Shown piece after piece: positions 8,489 to 16,884 of a DNA stretch of 64,000 nt. The DNA is taken from positions 287,701 through 351,700 of the forward strand of contig NZ_BSEN01000003.1 in assembly GCF_027921845.1 (NCBI RefSeq), in the 5' to 3' direction. A model generated the notes under the pieces. That model ran no database searches, had not been told where the DNA came from, and worked only from the letters and a program-made list of their open reading frames with translations. The translations under genes were made by a program, and so were the position numbers. Within the stretch, counting starts at the first letter, position 1, and each line of letters starts with the position of its first letter. This stretch comes from Leifsonia poae (GTDB lineage Bacteria > Actinomycetota > Actinomycetes > Actinomycetales > Microbacteriaceae).

Positions 8489-9897
8489 GCGTTCTGCTCC
8501 TGGTTCTGTGCGGGCTGCTGTGCGGATGCTGCCTCGGCGAGCGCCGCGCCGAGCACGGCTGCGAGGTCGTCGATGTCGTTCTGGGTGTTCTGCTCGGTGA
8601 CGCACACCAGCAGGCGCCCGTCGTCGAGGGCGAGCCCGGGCTCGAATCCGGATGCGCGTCCGGCCGCCACCAGTGCGGGTGCGGTGAGCGGGGCATCCGT
8701 CACATCGAGGACGAACTCGCGGAAGTGCGCCGCGCCGTCGGCGAGCACGACGCCCGGCAGCGCGGTGAGCACGCGCGCCGCGTACGCGGTGCGGGAGAGG
8801 ACGGTCTCGCCCAGCTCGGCCATCCCCTGCGGCCCCATGAGGGCGAGGTAGACGCCGGCCGCGATGCCCCAGAGAGCTGCTGCGGTGCCCACCCATTCTT
8901 TACCCTCTTCGCGGAGCGCGAACGACGTGCGGTCGTAGGCGACATCGCCGAACCCGTACTCGCCCGGCACGTCCGTGGAGGCGAGACCGAACAGGCGCGA
9001 CGGCATCTCCATGACGAACCGCGGGTCGTCGTGAACGGCGATGAAGCCGGCGTGCGCGCCGCCGAACCAGGGGTGCAGGCCGAGCGACTGGATGTCTCCG
9101 TGCACGATGTCGGCGCCGAGGTCGGCGGGCGGGGTGAGCACTCCCAGCCCGATCGGGTCGGTGCCGACGATCACGATGGCGCCGACCGCGTGCGCGGCCC
9201 GGGAGAGCTCGGCGAGAGCCGTCTCGAGAGCGCCGGTGTAGCTGGGGGTCTCGACCCAGATGGCCGCGACGGTCTCGTCGAGCATCCCGGTCGCCGTGGA
9301 GACGTCGGCGACGCCGTCGAGCGTCGGCACCAGCACGAGGTCGATGCTCGGCGCGATGAAGTCGCGCACCTTGGAGAGCTTGTCGGGGTGGGCGTCGCTC
9401 ACCAGCAGCACCGTGCGGCGGCCGGTGATGCGGCCGGCCATCGCCAGCGACGTCGCGGCGGCCTGGTAGCCGTCGTAGGTGGGCACGTTGACGACGTCCT
9501 GGTTGAGCAGTTCGCCCATCAGCGACTGGTACTGGAAGAGCGCCTGGAACCGGCCGTGGTCCTCGTACGGCTCCCCCGCGTAGGCGGTGAGGAACTCGCT
9601 GCGGTTGATGACCTCGTCGACGACCGCGGGGACCGCGTGCTGATAGGTGCCGGCACCGAGGAAGAGCCGGCCGGGCTCCACCGCGCGGTTGCGGCGCAGC
9701 AGGCCGCCGACGTGACGCACCAGATCCTGCTCGGCGACGAGCGGCTCCGGGAGGTCGAGCGGCCGCGCGAGGCGTAGGTCGGCGGGGACGTCGGCGTAGA
9801 ACTCCTCGACGGACTCCGCCCCGACCGCGTCGAGCATCGCCTGACGGGACTCGGGTGCGGTGTTCGGCACGTACGGGTGGACGAAGGGTTGGATCAT
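8485..9897 (-). CDS. gcvPA: Glycine dehydrogenase (decarboxylating)-like, subunit 1
   Basis: A 470-residue match to the N-terminal half of the P-protein. Family landmarks are PFVHPYVPNT at the start, FLGAGTYQHAVPAVVDEV near residue 82, RSEFLTAYAGEPYEDHGRFQ, and NVPTYDGYQAA. It has the PLP fold without the lysine, as expected for this subunit. The final 20 residues are Gln/Ala-rich. GAGG lies 7 bases before the ATG. It lies 55 bases downstream of the GH42 gene with no terminator between, so co-transcription with the beta-galactosidase is possible though functionally surprising. Confidence 0.85.
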   Translation of the reverse strand: MIQPFVHPYVPNTAPESRQAMLDAVGAESVEEFYADVPADLRLARPLDLPEPLVAEQDLVRHVGGLLRRNRAVEPGRLFLGAGTYQHAVPAVVDEVINRSEFLTAYAGEPYEDHGRFQALFQYQSLMGELLNQDVVNVPTYDGYQAAATSLAMAGRITGRRTVLLVSDAHPDKLSKVRDFIAPSIDLVLVPTLDGVADVSTATGMLDETVAAIWVETPSYTGALETALAELSRAAHAVGAIVIVGTDPIGLGVLTPPADLGADIVHGDIQSLGLHPWFGGAHAGFIAVHDDPRFVMEMPSRLFGLASTDVPGEYGFGDVAYDRTSFALREEGKEWVGTAAALWGIAAGVYLALMGPQGMAELGETVLSRTAYAARVLTALPGVVLADGAAHFREFVLDVTDAPLTAPALVAAGRASGFEPGLALDDGRLLVCVTEQNTQNDIDDLAAVLGAALAEAASAQQPAQNQEQNA

Positions 9898-9952
9898 GGT
9901 GGCCTCGCGGTCGCTAGCGGATGGGTCGGTGGGGTCGGACGGGGCGGCGGGG

Positions 9953-12007
9953 TCAGTCGCCGGTCGTCCTGGAAGGGGCGGGGTGCTGCACTACGGCCAC
10001 GCCGAACGGCCCGAGCGGCAGCCCGTCGGCGGCGTCGGCGCCGGTGAGCAGGTCGCGGCCGCCGGGGATGGGCGGCGCGGTGCGGTCATCCCGCCCGTGG
10101 TTGAGAACGAAGGTGTAATCGGTGACGCCGTCGGTGCGCGTGACGACCTCGAGCGCGGTGTCGGCTTCGCGGGCGAGCTCGGGGGCCACGTGCACCCCGG
10201 CCGCTGCGAACACCTGGGCGAGCACGGCGCGCATCCCGCCCGCGTCGAGGCCGGCGCCCAGGTACCAGGCCGCTCCCGCACCCGATGCGCGTCGAGTAAT
10301 GGCCGCGCGCCCGGCCAGGTCGCCGTCGGCGTAGGTCGCGAGCACGTCGGTGCCGTCGGCGACCTCGAGCCATTCGCTCCACACGCGCACGCCGTGGCGC
10401 TCGCCGCCGAGCTCGATCGCGCCGTTCTGCCCGTCGGCCAGCGGCCACCACTCGTCGACCTCGACCCCGAGCAGGCCGCGCAGCGGGCCGGGTGCTCCCC
10501 CGGGATGCACCTGCTCGCGGTGGTCGACCACGCCGGAGAACGGCCCGACCACCAGCTGGCCGCCGGCGGCGACGAAGCCGGCCAGGGCATCCGCCTGCTC
10601 GGGGGTGGTGGCGTAGAGGTTGGGGACCAGCAGCACTCGGTGGTCGCCGAACGGACCGGCCGCGCGCGCCACATCGACCGGCTGGCCGAGCGCGAACGCC
10701 GGCGCGTGCCAGGCCCGCGCCTCCTTCAGCCAGTCGAGACGGAGCGACGGCAGCGAGTCCGGCGCGGTCACGCCCCACCAGGAGTCCCAGTCGGCGACGA
10801 GGGCGACGGATGCCCGCACGCGGGTGTCCTTGATCGCGGCGAGCGCCTTCAGCTCGGCTCCGAGGGCTGCGGTCTCCTGGAAGCTGCGGCTGCGCTCGCC
10901 GCGGTGGCCGAGCATCGCCGAGTGGAACTTCTCCGGCCCGAAGCGCGCCTGCCGCCACTGGAAGAACATGACGCCGTCGGAGCCGTGGGCCAGAGCCTGC
11001 ATGCTGCCGAGCCGCATCTGGCCGGGTGCCTTCGGCACGTTCACGTCGCGCCAGCTGACCGCGCTCGGCGCCTGCTCGAGCAGCAGCCACGGTCGTCCGT
11101 CTTTCAGAGAGCGCATGAGGCCGTAGTTGAGGGCGGCGCCGATGTGGGCATCCGGATCGGCGGGGTCGGGGTACGCGTCGTCGGTGACGAGATCCTCGGC
11201 GTCGGCGAAGTCCCAGTAGTCCAGCTCGCGGAACAGACTCATGAAGTTCGTGGTGACGGCGATGTCGGGGGTGACCTCGCGCAGCACGTCGATCTCGGCC
11301 TGGAAGAGTTCGAGCAGGGCGTCGGACGAGAACCGCTCGAAGTCGACGAGTTCGGCCGGGTTGATCGGACCGGTCGCGGTGCGCGGCGGCTCGATCTGCT
11401 CGAAGTCGAGGTAGTTCTGGCCCCAGCAGCTCGTGCCCCAGGCCTCGTTGAGTCCGTCGATGGAGTCGTACCGGTCGCGCAGCCAGCGGCGGAAGTGCCG
11501 CGCCGACTCCGGGCACCAGCAGCGCGAGACGTGATCGCCGTATTCGTTCGAGACATGCCACAGCGCGAGCGCCGGATGCTCGCCGTAGCGTTCTGCGAGC
11601 GCCCGGGTCAGACGCAGAGCGGCCTCCCGGAAAACCGGCGAGCTCGGGCAGTACGACTGCCGGGAGCCGAACTCGAGCCGCACGCCGTCGGCGTTCCACG
11701 GCAGCACCTCGGGGTTCGCTCGCACCAGCCACGCGGGAGGCGTGGCCGTGGCGGTCGCCAGGTCGATCCTGATCCCGTGCTCCCAGAGGAGGTCGATCAC
11801 GCGGTCGAGCCCGGCGAAGTCGTACTCGCCCGGTCGCGGCTCGAGCAACGGCCACGAGAAGACAGGAAGAGTGACGATGTTGACGCCGGCCTCGACCATG
11901 AGTCGCGCATCCTCGAGCCAGACGCTCTCCGGCCACTGGTCCGGGTTGTAGTCGGCCCCGTAGGCGAGGGCGTCGAGGCGGATGCTCCGCGGCGAGGTGG
12001 TCGTCAC
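9953..12007 (-). CDS. Beta-galactosidase, glycoside hydrolase family 42
   Basis: A 684-residue GH42 enzyme removing terminal beta-galactose from oligosaccharides; no signal peptide, so cytosolic. The TIM barrel begins GADYNPDQWPESVW, the acid/base glutamate is in WHVSNEYG (near residue 155) and the nucleophile glutamate in PWLLLEQAPSAVSW (near 310). Cys residues in SYCP and RCWCPE could form the zinc site typical of many GH42. The middle beta-galactosidase trimerisation domain (GERSRSFQE onward) and a short beta domain follow. GTG start at 12007 with AAGGAGACCA. The promoter side holds the same 19-bp site as the ABC operon at 18.2 kb and faces a divergent GntR gene. Confidence 0.92.
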   Translation of the reverse strand: MTTTSPRSIRLDALAYGADYNPDQWPESVWLEDARLMVEAGVNIVTLPVFSWPLLEPRPGEYDFAGLDRVIDLLWEHGIRIDLATATATPPAWLVRANPEVLPWNADGVRLEFGSRQSYCPSSPVFREAALRLTRALAERYGEHPALALWHVSNEYGDHVSRCWCPESARHFRRWLRDRYDSIDGLNEAWGTSCWGQNYLDFEQIEPPRTATGPINPAELVDFERFSSDALLELFQAEIDVLREVTPDIAVTTNFMSLFRELDYWDFADAEDLVTDDAYPDPADPDAHIGAALNYGLMRSLKDGRPWLLLEQAPSAVSWRDVNVPKAPGQMRLGSMQALAHGSDGVMFFQWRQARFGPEKFHSAMLGHRGERSRSFQETAALGAELKALAAIKDTRVRASVALVADWDSWWGVTAPDSLPSLRLDWLKEARAWHAPAFALGQPVDVARAAGPFGDHRVLLVPNLYATTPEQADALAGFVAAGGQLVVGPFSGVVDHREQVHPGGAPGPLRGLLGVEVDEWWPLADGQNGAIELGGERHGVRVWSEWLEVADGTDVLATYADGDLAGRAAITRRASGAGAAWYLGAGLDAGGMRAVLAQVFAAAGVHVAPELAREADTALEVVTRTDGVTDYTFVLNHGRDDRTAPPIPGGRDLLTGADAADGLPLGPFGVAVVQHPAPSRTTGD

Positions 12008-12096
12008 TGGTCTCCTTGCGATGGTGCTGGTCGAGCGGATGGTGCGGGTGATGCCGAGCGGACCCGGCGCGTTGCTTTACATCGGTCAATCGTCGA

Positions 12097-12115
12097 CTGT
12101 ATTCTGTATACAGTA
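12097..12115. promoter_or_regulatory. Putative GntR operator between GH42 gene and gntR
   Basis: CTGTATTCTGTATACAGTA contains the perfect 10-bp palindrome CTGTATACAG (12104-12113). The identical 19 bases occur at 18249-18267 in front of the sugar ABC operon. TGTATACA-like palindromes are typical FadR-subfamily GntR sites. Here it can control the GH42 gene (minus) and the regulator itself (plus). Confidence 0.75.
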
Positions 12116-12204
12116 ACGCTAAAGCGATTCCGGTGAAGGGTCAACCCCTAAGCTGGCGACGCCGGCAGGCCGCGGGGCCACGCATGAACGTCCAGGAGGT
12201 CACA

Positions 12205-12861
12205 GTGATCGAGCGCAAGAACCTGCGGTCGCAGGTGCGCGAAGAACTCATCGCGAGAATGCGCGCCGGCGACGTGCGACCCGGCGAGAGCATCAACGAG
12301 GTGCAGCTCGCCGCCGAGCTCGGCGTGAGCCGCACTCCCCTCCGCGAGGCTCTGATCGCCCTCGAGAGCGAAGGCCAGATCGAGAGCGAGAACGGCAAGG
12401 GCTTCCGTTTCGTGCCGCTCAGCGCGCGCGAGTTCGAGGAGCTCTGCCCGATCATCGTCACCCTCGAGAGCCTGGCGCTCGACCTGAGCCCCCGCGACGA
12501 ACTCGCCCGCCTGGGCGAGCAGCTCGCCGCCCTCGCCGCCGAGTTCAACGACGACGTCGCCGAGCACGCCCTCGTCAACCGCCGCGACGACGAGTGGCAC
12601 AACCTCATGCTCAGCGCCTGCCCCAACAAGCGCCTCCTCGACGAGATCGCCGGCGTGCGCCGCGCCATCCACCGGTACGAGTCGCTGCTCGTCTCCGACG
12701 ACGTCATGGTGGAACGCAGTGCGAAGGAGCACGCCGACATCGCCCGCCACCTGGTCGCGGGCGACTTGCCCGCCGCGAAGGCCGCGCTCGACGCCAACTG
12801 GACCAACGGGATGCGCCGCCTGCTCGCCGACGCCGGCATCTCGTGGGAGCGCCTGGGCTGA
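12205..12861 (+). CDS. GntR family regulator, FadR/FCD subfamily
   Basis: A 218-residue repressor-type protein. The winged helix covers residues 1-70: SQVREELIARMRAG, then VQLAAELGVSRTPLREALIALE. The rest is an all-helical FCD effector domain with DDEWHNLMLSACPN and KEHADIARHLVAGD, whose Asp/His residues usually bind a metal and a carboxylated or sugar-derived ligand. The GTG at 12205 has AGGAGG 5 bases upstream, better than the upstream ATG at 12184. It is divergent from the GH42 gene, with the palindrome CTGTATACAG in between. It likely regulates both that gene and the ABC operon carrying the same site. Confidence 0.88.
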   Translation: MIERKNLRSQVREELIARMRAGDVRPGESINEVQLAAELGVSRTPLREALIALESEGQIESENGKGFRFVPLSAREFEELCPIIVTLESLALDLSPRDELARLGEQLAALAAEFNDDVAEHALVNRRDDEWHNLMLSACPNKRLLDEIAGVRRAIHRYESLLVSDDVMVERSAKEHADIARHLVAGDLPAAKAALDANWTNGMRRLLADAGISWERLG

Positions 12862-13210
12862 GGCGGCCGGCCGGCCCGACCCGGTCCTACGCGTGAGCCC
12901 CGAGGTCCTCTGTGAGCACGGGTCCGCTGCCCGATGTCGTTTCGTTCGCCCTCTATCAGTCGCACGCGGGAGTGCGCACCGACTCCGCGGAGCCGTTCGC
13001 CGGGCGAGTGATTGAAATCACCGCTTAAAGAGAAGCGGCCCCCGGGTGCCGTAGCAATCAAATCGGGGGCCAGAACGACTGTCCGTCTCCAGAGGGTCGT
13101 CCCTTGCTCTGCGTTCGACTCTTTCACATTCCGGGGTTCGGTCGCAGCGCCGCACAGACAACTCTCACGGAAGGGCTTCACCCCGAGCCCCGAATCGCGG
13201 GGGCCGGGCG
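12862..13210. other. 349-bp non-coding gap between convergent gntR and GH63-like genes
   Basis: No credible gene. It holds a chain of short inverted repeats: GTGATTGAAATCAC (13008-13021), CCGCTT/AAGCGG (13021-13038) and GGCCCCCG (13037-13044) with CGGGGGCC (13064-13071). As both flanking genes end here, these are best read as terminators for the two convergent units; a small structured RNA cannot be excluded. No T-runs are seen. Confidence 0.4.
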
Positions 13211-14986
13211 TCATCCCGACGCGCGCACCGCGAGGTCGATGTAGAGGGCGGCCGACCAGCCGAATGACGTCGTGGCCGTGCGTGCCTTCTCGCCCGTGAG
13301 CGGGTTGAAGTACTCGTGCGGGCCACCCGCATGCTGCACCAGCGCCAGCGTCGCCTCCACAAGCTCACGCGAACGCTCGGCGTAGCCGGAGACGGCGAGA
13401 CCTTCGGCGATGAGCGCGTTGACGTTGACCCAGACGGGGCCACGCCACATCCGCTCGGCCGAGAACTCGGCATCCCGTGCCGCGACCGTCGGAACCGCCC
13501 ACTGTGTCGCGAACCGGTCCGGGTCGTCGAGGGCCTCCAGCATCCTGGACACGATGCGACCGGGCAGGCGTCCGGTCAGCAGGGGAAGCAGGCTCACAGC
13601 CGTCTCGGCAGCCAGCGGGCGGCCGGCGCCGCGCGACCGGAAGAACCCGGCGTCGTCGTCCCACATGTCTTCCAGCAGCGCGAGCGTGCGCTCGGCCCGG
13701 CGCGCGTGACGCTCGGCGGCCGCGGCATCGCCGACGGAGCGGGCGTGGGAGGCGAGCAGGTCGTCCTGCAGGATCAGGTAGCCGGCGAGATCCGGCGACG
13801 CCACGGGCAGTTCGCCGTCGAAGACCGGGCTGTCATCGAGGCCCGACGAATACGGATGCCCGTACTCCGGCATCCCATCGCCGTCGAGGTCGGAGTGGGC
13901 GAACCACCACTCCTGGCTGCGGGCGACGGTCTGCCAGGCCTCGTCGAACCACGCCGGGTCGTCGATCAGTCCCTCGAGGGCACGAAGCGCCCAGGCCGCG
14001 AGCGGCGGCTTGGTGAGCGGGATGGGCGCGCTCGGGTCAGCGATCGCCGAGCCCGCACGACGCAGGTTGTCCCTGTCACCCGGCGGCAGGTCGTCGCTCG
14101 ACGCGAGCACGCCCTCGTCATGCACCACGTCGGGCAGCTGCCCGTCGGGCGTCGGGAAGCCGAACGCCAGGGCGAGCTGCTCGCGGGCGAGCTCGGGGTC
14201 GCCGTGGCGCAGCCCCGCTGCGATGAAGTAGGCGTCCCATTGCCACAGGCCGACGTAGCCGATCTTCGACGGCACGACGGCGCGCGCGTCGCCGCGGCCG
14301 GGCAGGGTGACGATGTTCGCGCCCAGCACCCACCAGCAGAACGCGGTGAGGTCGGCGAGATCCGGCCGCACCGACGGCGTGCGCTCGAACCAGTCGTGCC
14401 AGACGCGGGTGGTCGCGGCGAGCGCGGCGCTGTGCGAAGCGGCAGCAGCGGGCGCGCCGGGCGTCCCGAGGGCGATCCGCACGCGCGCGTCATCGCCCGC
14501 CAGGGAGAGCCGCACGACCGTGCCGCCATCCGGTGCATCGCGCAGCAGCACGTCGTCGGCGCCGGAGGTCCGCCACCCGGCGACGGGCGCCGAGGGGAGC
14601 GCCGGCGTCCACGCACCGGACTCGAGTGCCGGATGCTCCGCGGAGCCCGGCACCGTCAGTTCGATCGTCCATCGTCCGTTGCCGCCGATGCTGAGGGCAT
14701 CCGGACCGTCGAAGGTCAGCGAGACTCCCCCGGCGAACGCGATGCGTTCGGGACGCACGTCGACGAGCCCCGCCAGGCGACCATCCGCCCCAAAGACCCG
14801 CAGCTCCCGCACGACGACGCAGTCGTCGAGGCGCCGCTCGTACTCGGCCAGTCGCATCGTCACCCCGCCGTCGGCGCGCTGCACCAGGATGCGCGACCCG
14901 GGCAGCGTGAACGGCGCCTTCTCGAGGTCGAGGAACCGCGCGGCCCGATCGGCTGCGCTGAGCACTTCGGGCTCCGCCGCGGTCAC
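13211..14986 (-). CDS. Glycoside hydrolase with (alpha/alpha)6 barrel, GH63/MGH1-like
   Basis: A 591-residue intracellular hydrolase. About 230 residues of beta-sandwich N-terminus are followed by an (alpha/alpha)6 barrel starting near DLTAFCWWVLGANIV, with KIGYVGLWQWDAYFIAAGL, TKPPLAAWALRALE and a last part MWRGPVWVNVNALIAEGL. The WDAYF and PVWVNVN motifs are typical of the trehalase/glucosidase-related MGH1, GH37 and GH63 group that cuts alpha-glycosides. The exact sugar is not predictable. The GTG start at 14986 overlaps the stop of the permease (GTGA), so it is the last gene of the ABC operon and likely processes the imported oligosaccharide. Confidence 0.75.
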   Translation of the reverse strand: MTAAEPEVLSAADRAARFLDLEKAPFTLPGSRILVQRADGGVTMRLAEYERRLDDCVVVRELRVFGADGRLAGLVDVRPERIAFAGGVSLTFDGPDALSIGGNGRWTIELTVPGSAEHPALESGAWTPALPSAPVAGWRTSGADDVLLRDAPDGGTVVRLSLAGDDARVRIALGTPGAPAAAASHSAALAATTRVWHDWFERTPSVRPDLADLTAFCWWVLGANIVTLPGRGDARAVVPSKIGYVGLWQWDAYFIAAGLRHGDPELAREQLALAFGFPTPDGQLPDVVHDEGVLASSDDLPPGDRDNLRRAGSAIADPSAPIPLTKPPLAAWALRALEGLIDDPAWFDEAWQTVARSQEWWFAHSDLDGDGMPEYGHPYSSGLDDSPVFDGELPVASPDLAGYLILQDDLLASHARSVGDAAAAERHARRAERTLALLEDMWDDDAGFFRSRGAGRPLAAETAVSLLPLLTGRLPGRIVSRMLEALDDPDRFATQWAVPTVAARDAEFSAERMWRGPVWVNVNALIAEGLAVSGYAERSRELVEATLALVQHAGGPHEYFNPLTGEKARTATTSFGWSAALYIDLAVRASG

Positions 14987-15894
14987 CGGCCACCCAGCCC
15001 CGACGCCGCCATGCTGTTCAGGATGCGGCGCTGACCGATGACGAACGCGATCAGCATCGGGATGGTCGCCACCGCCGACGCCGCCATGATGAGGCCGTAG
15101 TTGATCGACCCGAATTGCCCGCGGAAGCTCTGCAGCAGAAGCGGCACGGTGAAGAGGTCCTGGCTGTTCAGCAGCACGAGCGGCAGCAGGAAGTTGTTCC
15201 AGGTGCCGAGCGCGACGATGATCGCCAACGCGCCGAGGCCAGGGCGGAGGTTCGGGAGGATGATGCTCCAGAAGATGCGCCAGCGTCCGGCGCCGTCGAC
15301 CAGCGCCGCCTCTTCGAGCTCCTTCGGGAGCGAGAGGACGAACTGGCGCATCAGGAAGACCGCGAACGGGTTGGCCAGCGCGGCCGGGATGATCAGCGAC
15401 AGGTGCGAGTCCACCCAGCCGAGCTTCGCCATCAGGAAGTAGAAGGGGATGAGCGTGACCTGGATCGGGATCATCTGCGTCGCCAGGAACACGACGAAGA
15501 GCACGCGGTTGCCGCGGAACGGGATGCGCGCGAAGCCGTAGCCGGCCATCGCCGCGGTGACCAGCGTGCCGATGACCACGAGCACGGCGATGTAGATGCT
15601 GTTGAAGTACGCCTGGGCGAACGGGGCGTCGTTCCAGGCGTCCACGTAGTTCTGCAGTGTGAACGGCTGGGGCAGGAAGCTGAGCGGGTCGTTCAGGAGC
15701 TGCGGCAGCGTCTTGAACGAGGTGATGAGCATCCAGATGAACGGGAAGACCATTGCGAGTCCGGCGAGCGCCAGAACGATATGGAGCGCGGTCTTTCGTG
15801 CACGGCTGCCCGCGAGGCCCTCCCGTGCGGCGCGAGGTGCGGGGGCAGTAGGGCGTGTCTCCGCGGGAGGAGCGGTTCTGACGGCGGTGGTCAT
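14983..15894 (-). CDS. Carbohydrate ABC transporter permease (MalG-like)
   Basis: A 303-residue inner-membrane subunit of a CUT1 sugar importer. Six hydrophobic segments are visible, the first at about residues 37-57 after an Ala/Pro-rich cytoplasmic tail. The ATPase-contact EAA loop reads EEAALVDGAGRWRIFWSIILP. ATG at 15894 overlaps the stop of the other permease by 4 bp. The operon has no ATPase, so a shared MsiK-type ATPase from elsewhere in the genome must energise it. Confidence 0.92.
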   Translation of the reverse strand: MTTAVRTAPPAETRPTAPAPRAAREGLAGSRARKTALHIVLALAGLAMVFPFIWMLITSFKTLPQLLNDPLSFLPQPFTLQNYVDAWNDAPFAQAYFNSIYIAVLVVIGTLVTAAMAGYGFARIPFRGNRVLFVVFLATQMIPIQVTLIPFYFLMAKLGWVDSHLSLIIPAALANPFAVFLMRQFVLSLPKELEEAALVDGAGRWRIFWSIILPNLRPGLGALAIIVALGTWNNFLLPLVLLNSQDLFTVPLLLQSFRGQFGSINYGLIMAASAVATIPMLIAFVIGQRRILNSMAASGLGGR

Positions 15895-16871
15895 GCTGCA
15901 CCATCCTCGTAGTGGACGAACTTCTTCTGCGCGGTGAACTGGATGCCCGTGATCACGAGGGTGATGAGCAGCAGGATGACGGACGCGGCGCTCGCCGGTC
16001 CGAACTGGAACTTGCCGAAGCCGAGATCGTAGATGTGGTAGACGATCGTGCGCGTGGCGTTGTCCGGTCCCGCATCCGCGGTCAGGATGAAGACGGTGTC
16101 GAACGTCTGCAGCGAGCTGATGAACGCGATGACCGACGAGAAGAACATGATCGGCGAGAGCAGCGGCAGCCGCACCCGGAAGAACAGCGTCAGCGCACCG
16201 GCGCCGTCGATGCGCGCCGCCTCGATGACCGAGGGCGAGATGTTCTGCAGCCCGGCCAGGAAGATGATGACGTTGAGGCCGAGCGACGACCACACCGACA
16301 CGATGCACACGGCGATGAGCGCCAGGTGCGGGTCGCCGAGCCAGTCGGGCGGCGGAACGTGGAAGACGCTCGAGATGAAGCCGCTGAGCACGCCGTCCTT
16401 GCGGAACAGCTGCTGCCAGATCATGGCGACCGCGACCGACGAGGTGACGACGGGCGCGAAGAAGAGGATCAGGTAGAGCGTCTTGGTCTTGAGCCGCTCG
16501 AGGGCGACCGCGATGATGACGGCCAGCCCGAGGCCGACCGGCACGGTGATGAGCGCGATCAGCAGGGTGTTGATGATGGCCCGCCCGAAGAGCGGGTCGG
16601 AGAGCTCGGTGCGGAAGTTGTCGAACCCCACCCAGCTGAGCGCGTTGAGGCCGTCCCACTGCGCGAAGGCGAGCACGATGCTCGCCGCGAACGGCAGCAG
16701 CACGAACAGCGCCATGCCGATCAGCTGCGGCCCCACGAAGACGTAGCCCCAGCGCCGGTCGCGCCGCCGCCAGGCGGACTCCTCCCGGAGCCCGCCCGGC
16801 GCCGTGCCCGCCGGTCCTGGCATCGCCGCCCGCTCGGGGGCGTCGGCCACTGAACCTCGGATTGCACTCAC
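15891..16871 (-). CDS. Carbohydrate ABC transporter permease (MalF-like)
   Basis: A 326-residue partner permease. After a 45-residue basic cytoplasmic N-terminus there are six membrane segments beginning YVFVGPQLIGMALFVLLPF. The EAA loop is IEAARIDGAGALTLFFRVRLP. GTG start at 16871, with AGGGA upstream. It lies 14 bases after the binding-protein gene and overlaps the MalG-like gene, forming one transcript with the GH63-like enzyme. Confidence 0.92.
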   Translation of the reverse strand: MSAIRGSVADAPERAAMPGPAGTAPGGLREESAWRRRDRRWGYVFVGPQLIGMALFVLLPFAASIVLAFAQWDGLNALSWVGFDNFRTELSDPLFGRAIINTLLIALITVPVGLGLAVIIAVALERLKTKTLYLILFFAPVVTSSVAVAMIWQQLFRKDGVLSGFISSVFHVPPPDWLGDPHLALIAVCIVSVWSSLGLNVIIFLAGLQNISPSVIEAARIDGAGALTLFFRVRLPLLSPIMFFSSVIAFISSLQTFDTVFILTADAGPDNATRTIVYHIYDLGFGKFQFGPASAASVILLLITLVITGIQFTAQKKFVHYEDGAA

Positions 16872-16884
16872 GTGTCGATCCCTA

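Noticed and set aside
9860-12136. 758-codon open frame on the plus strand
   Set aside because: Antisense to the GH42 gene, no family motif, Gly/Arg/Glu-rich composition.
12141-13214. 357-codon open frame on the minus strand across gntR
   Set aside because: Antisense to the convincing GntR gene and covers the non-coding gap; no recognisable domain.
14983-16659. One 558-codon frame that could suggest a fused permease
   Set aside because: The upstream part is a shadow; the real MalG-like gene starts at 15894 in an ATGA overlap with the MalF-like gene.
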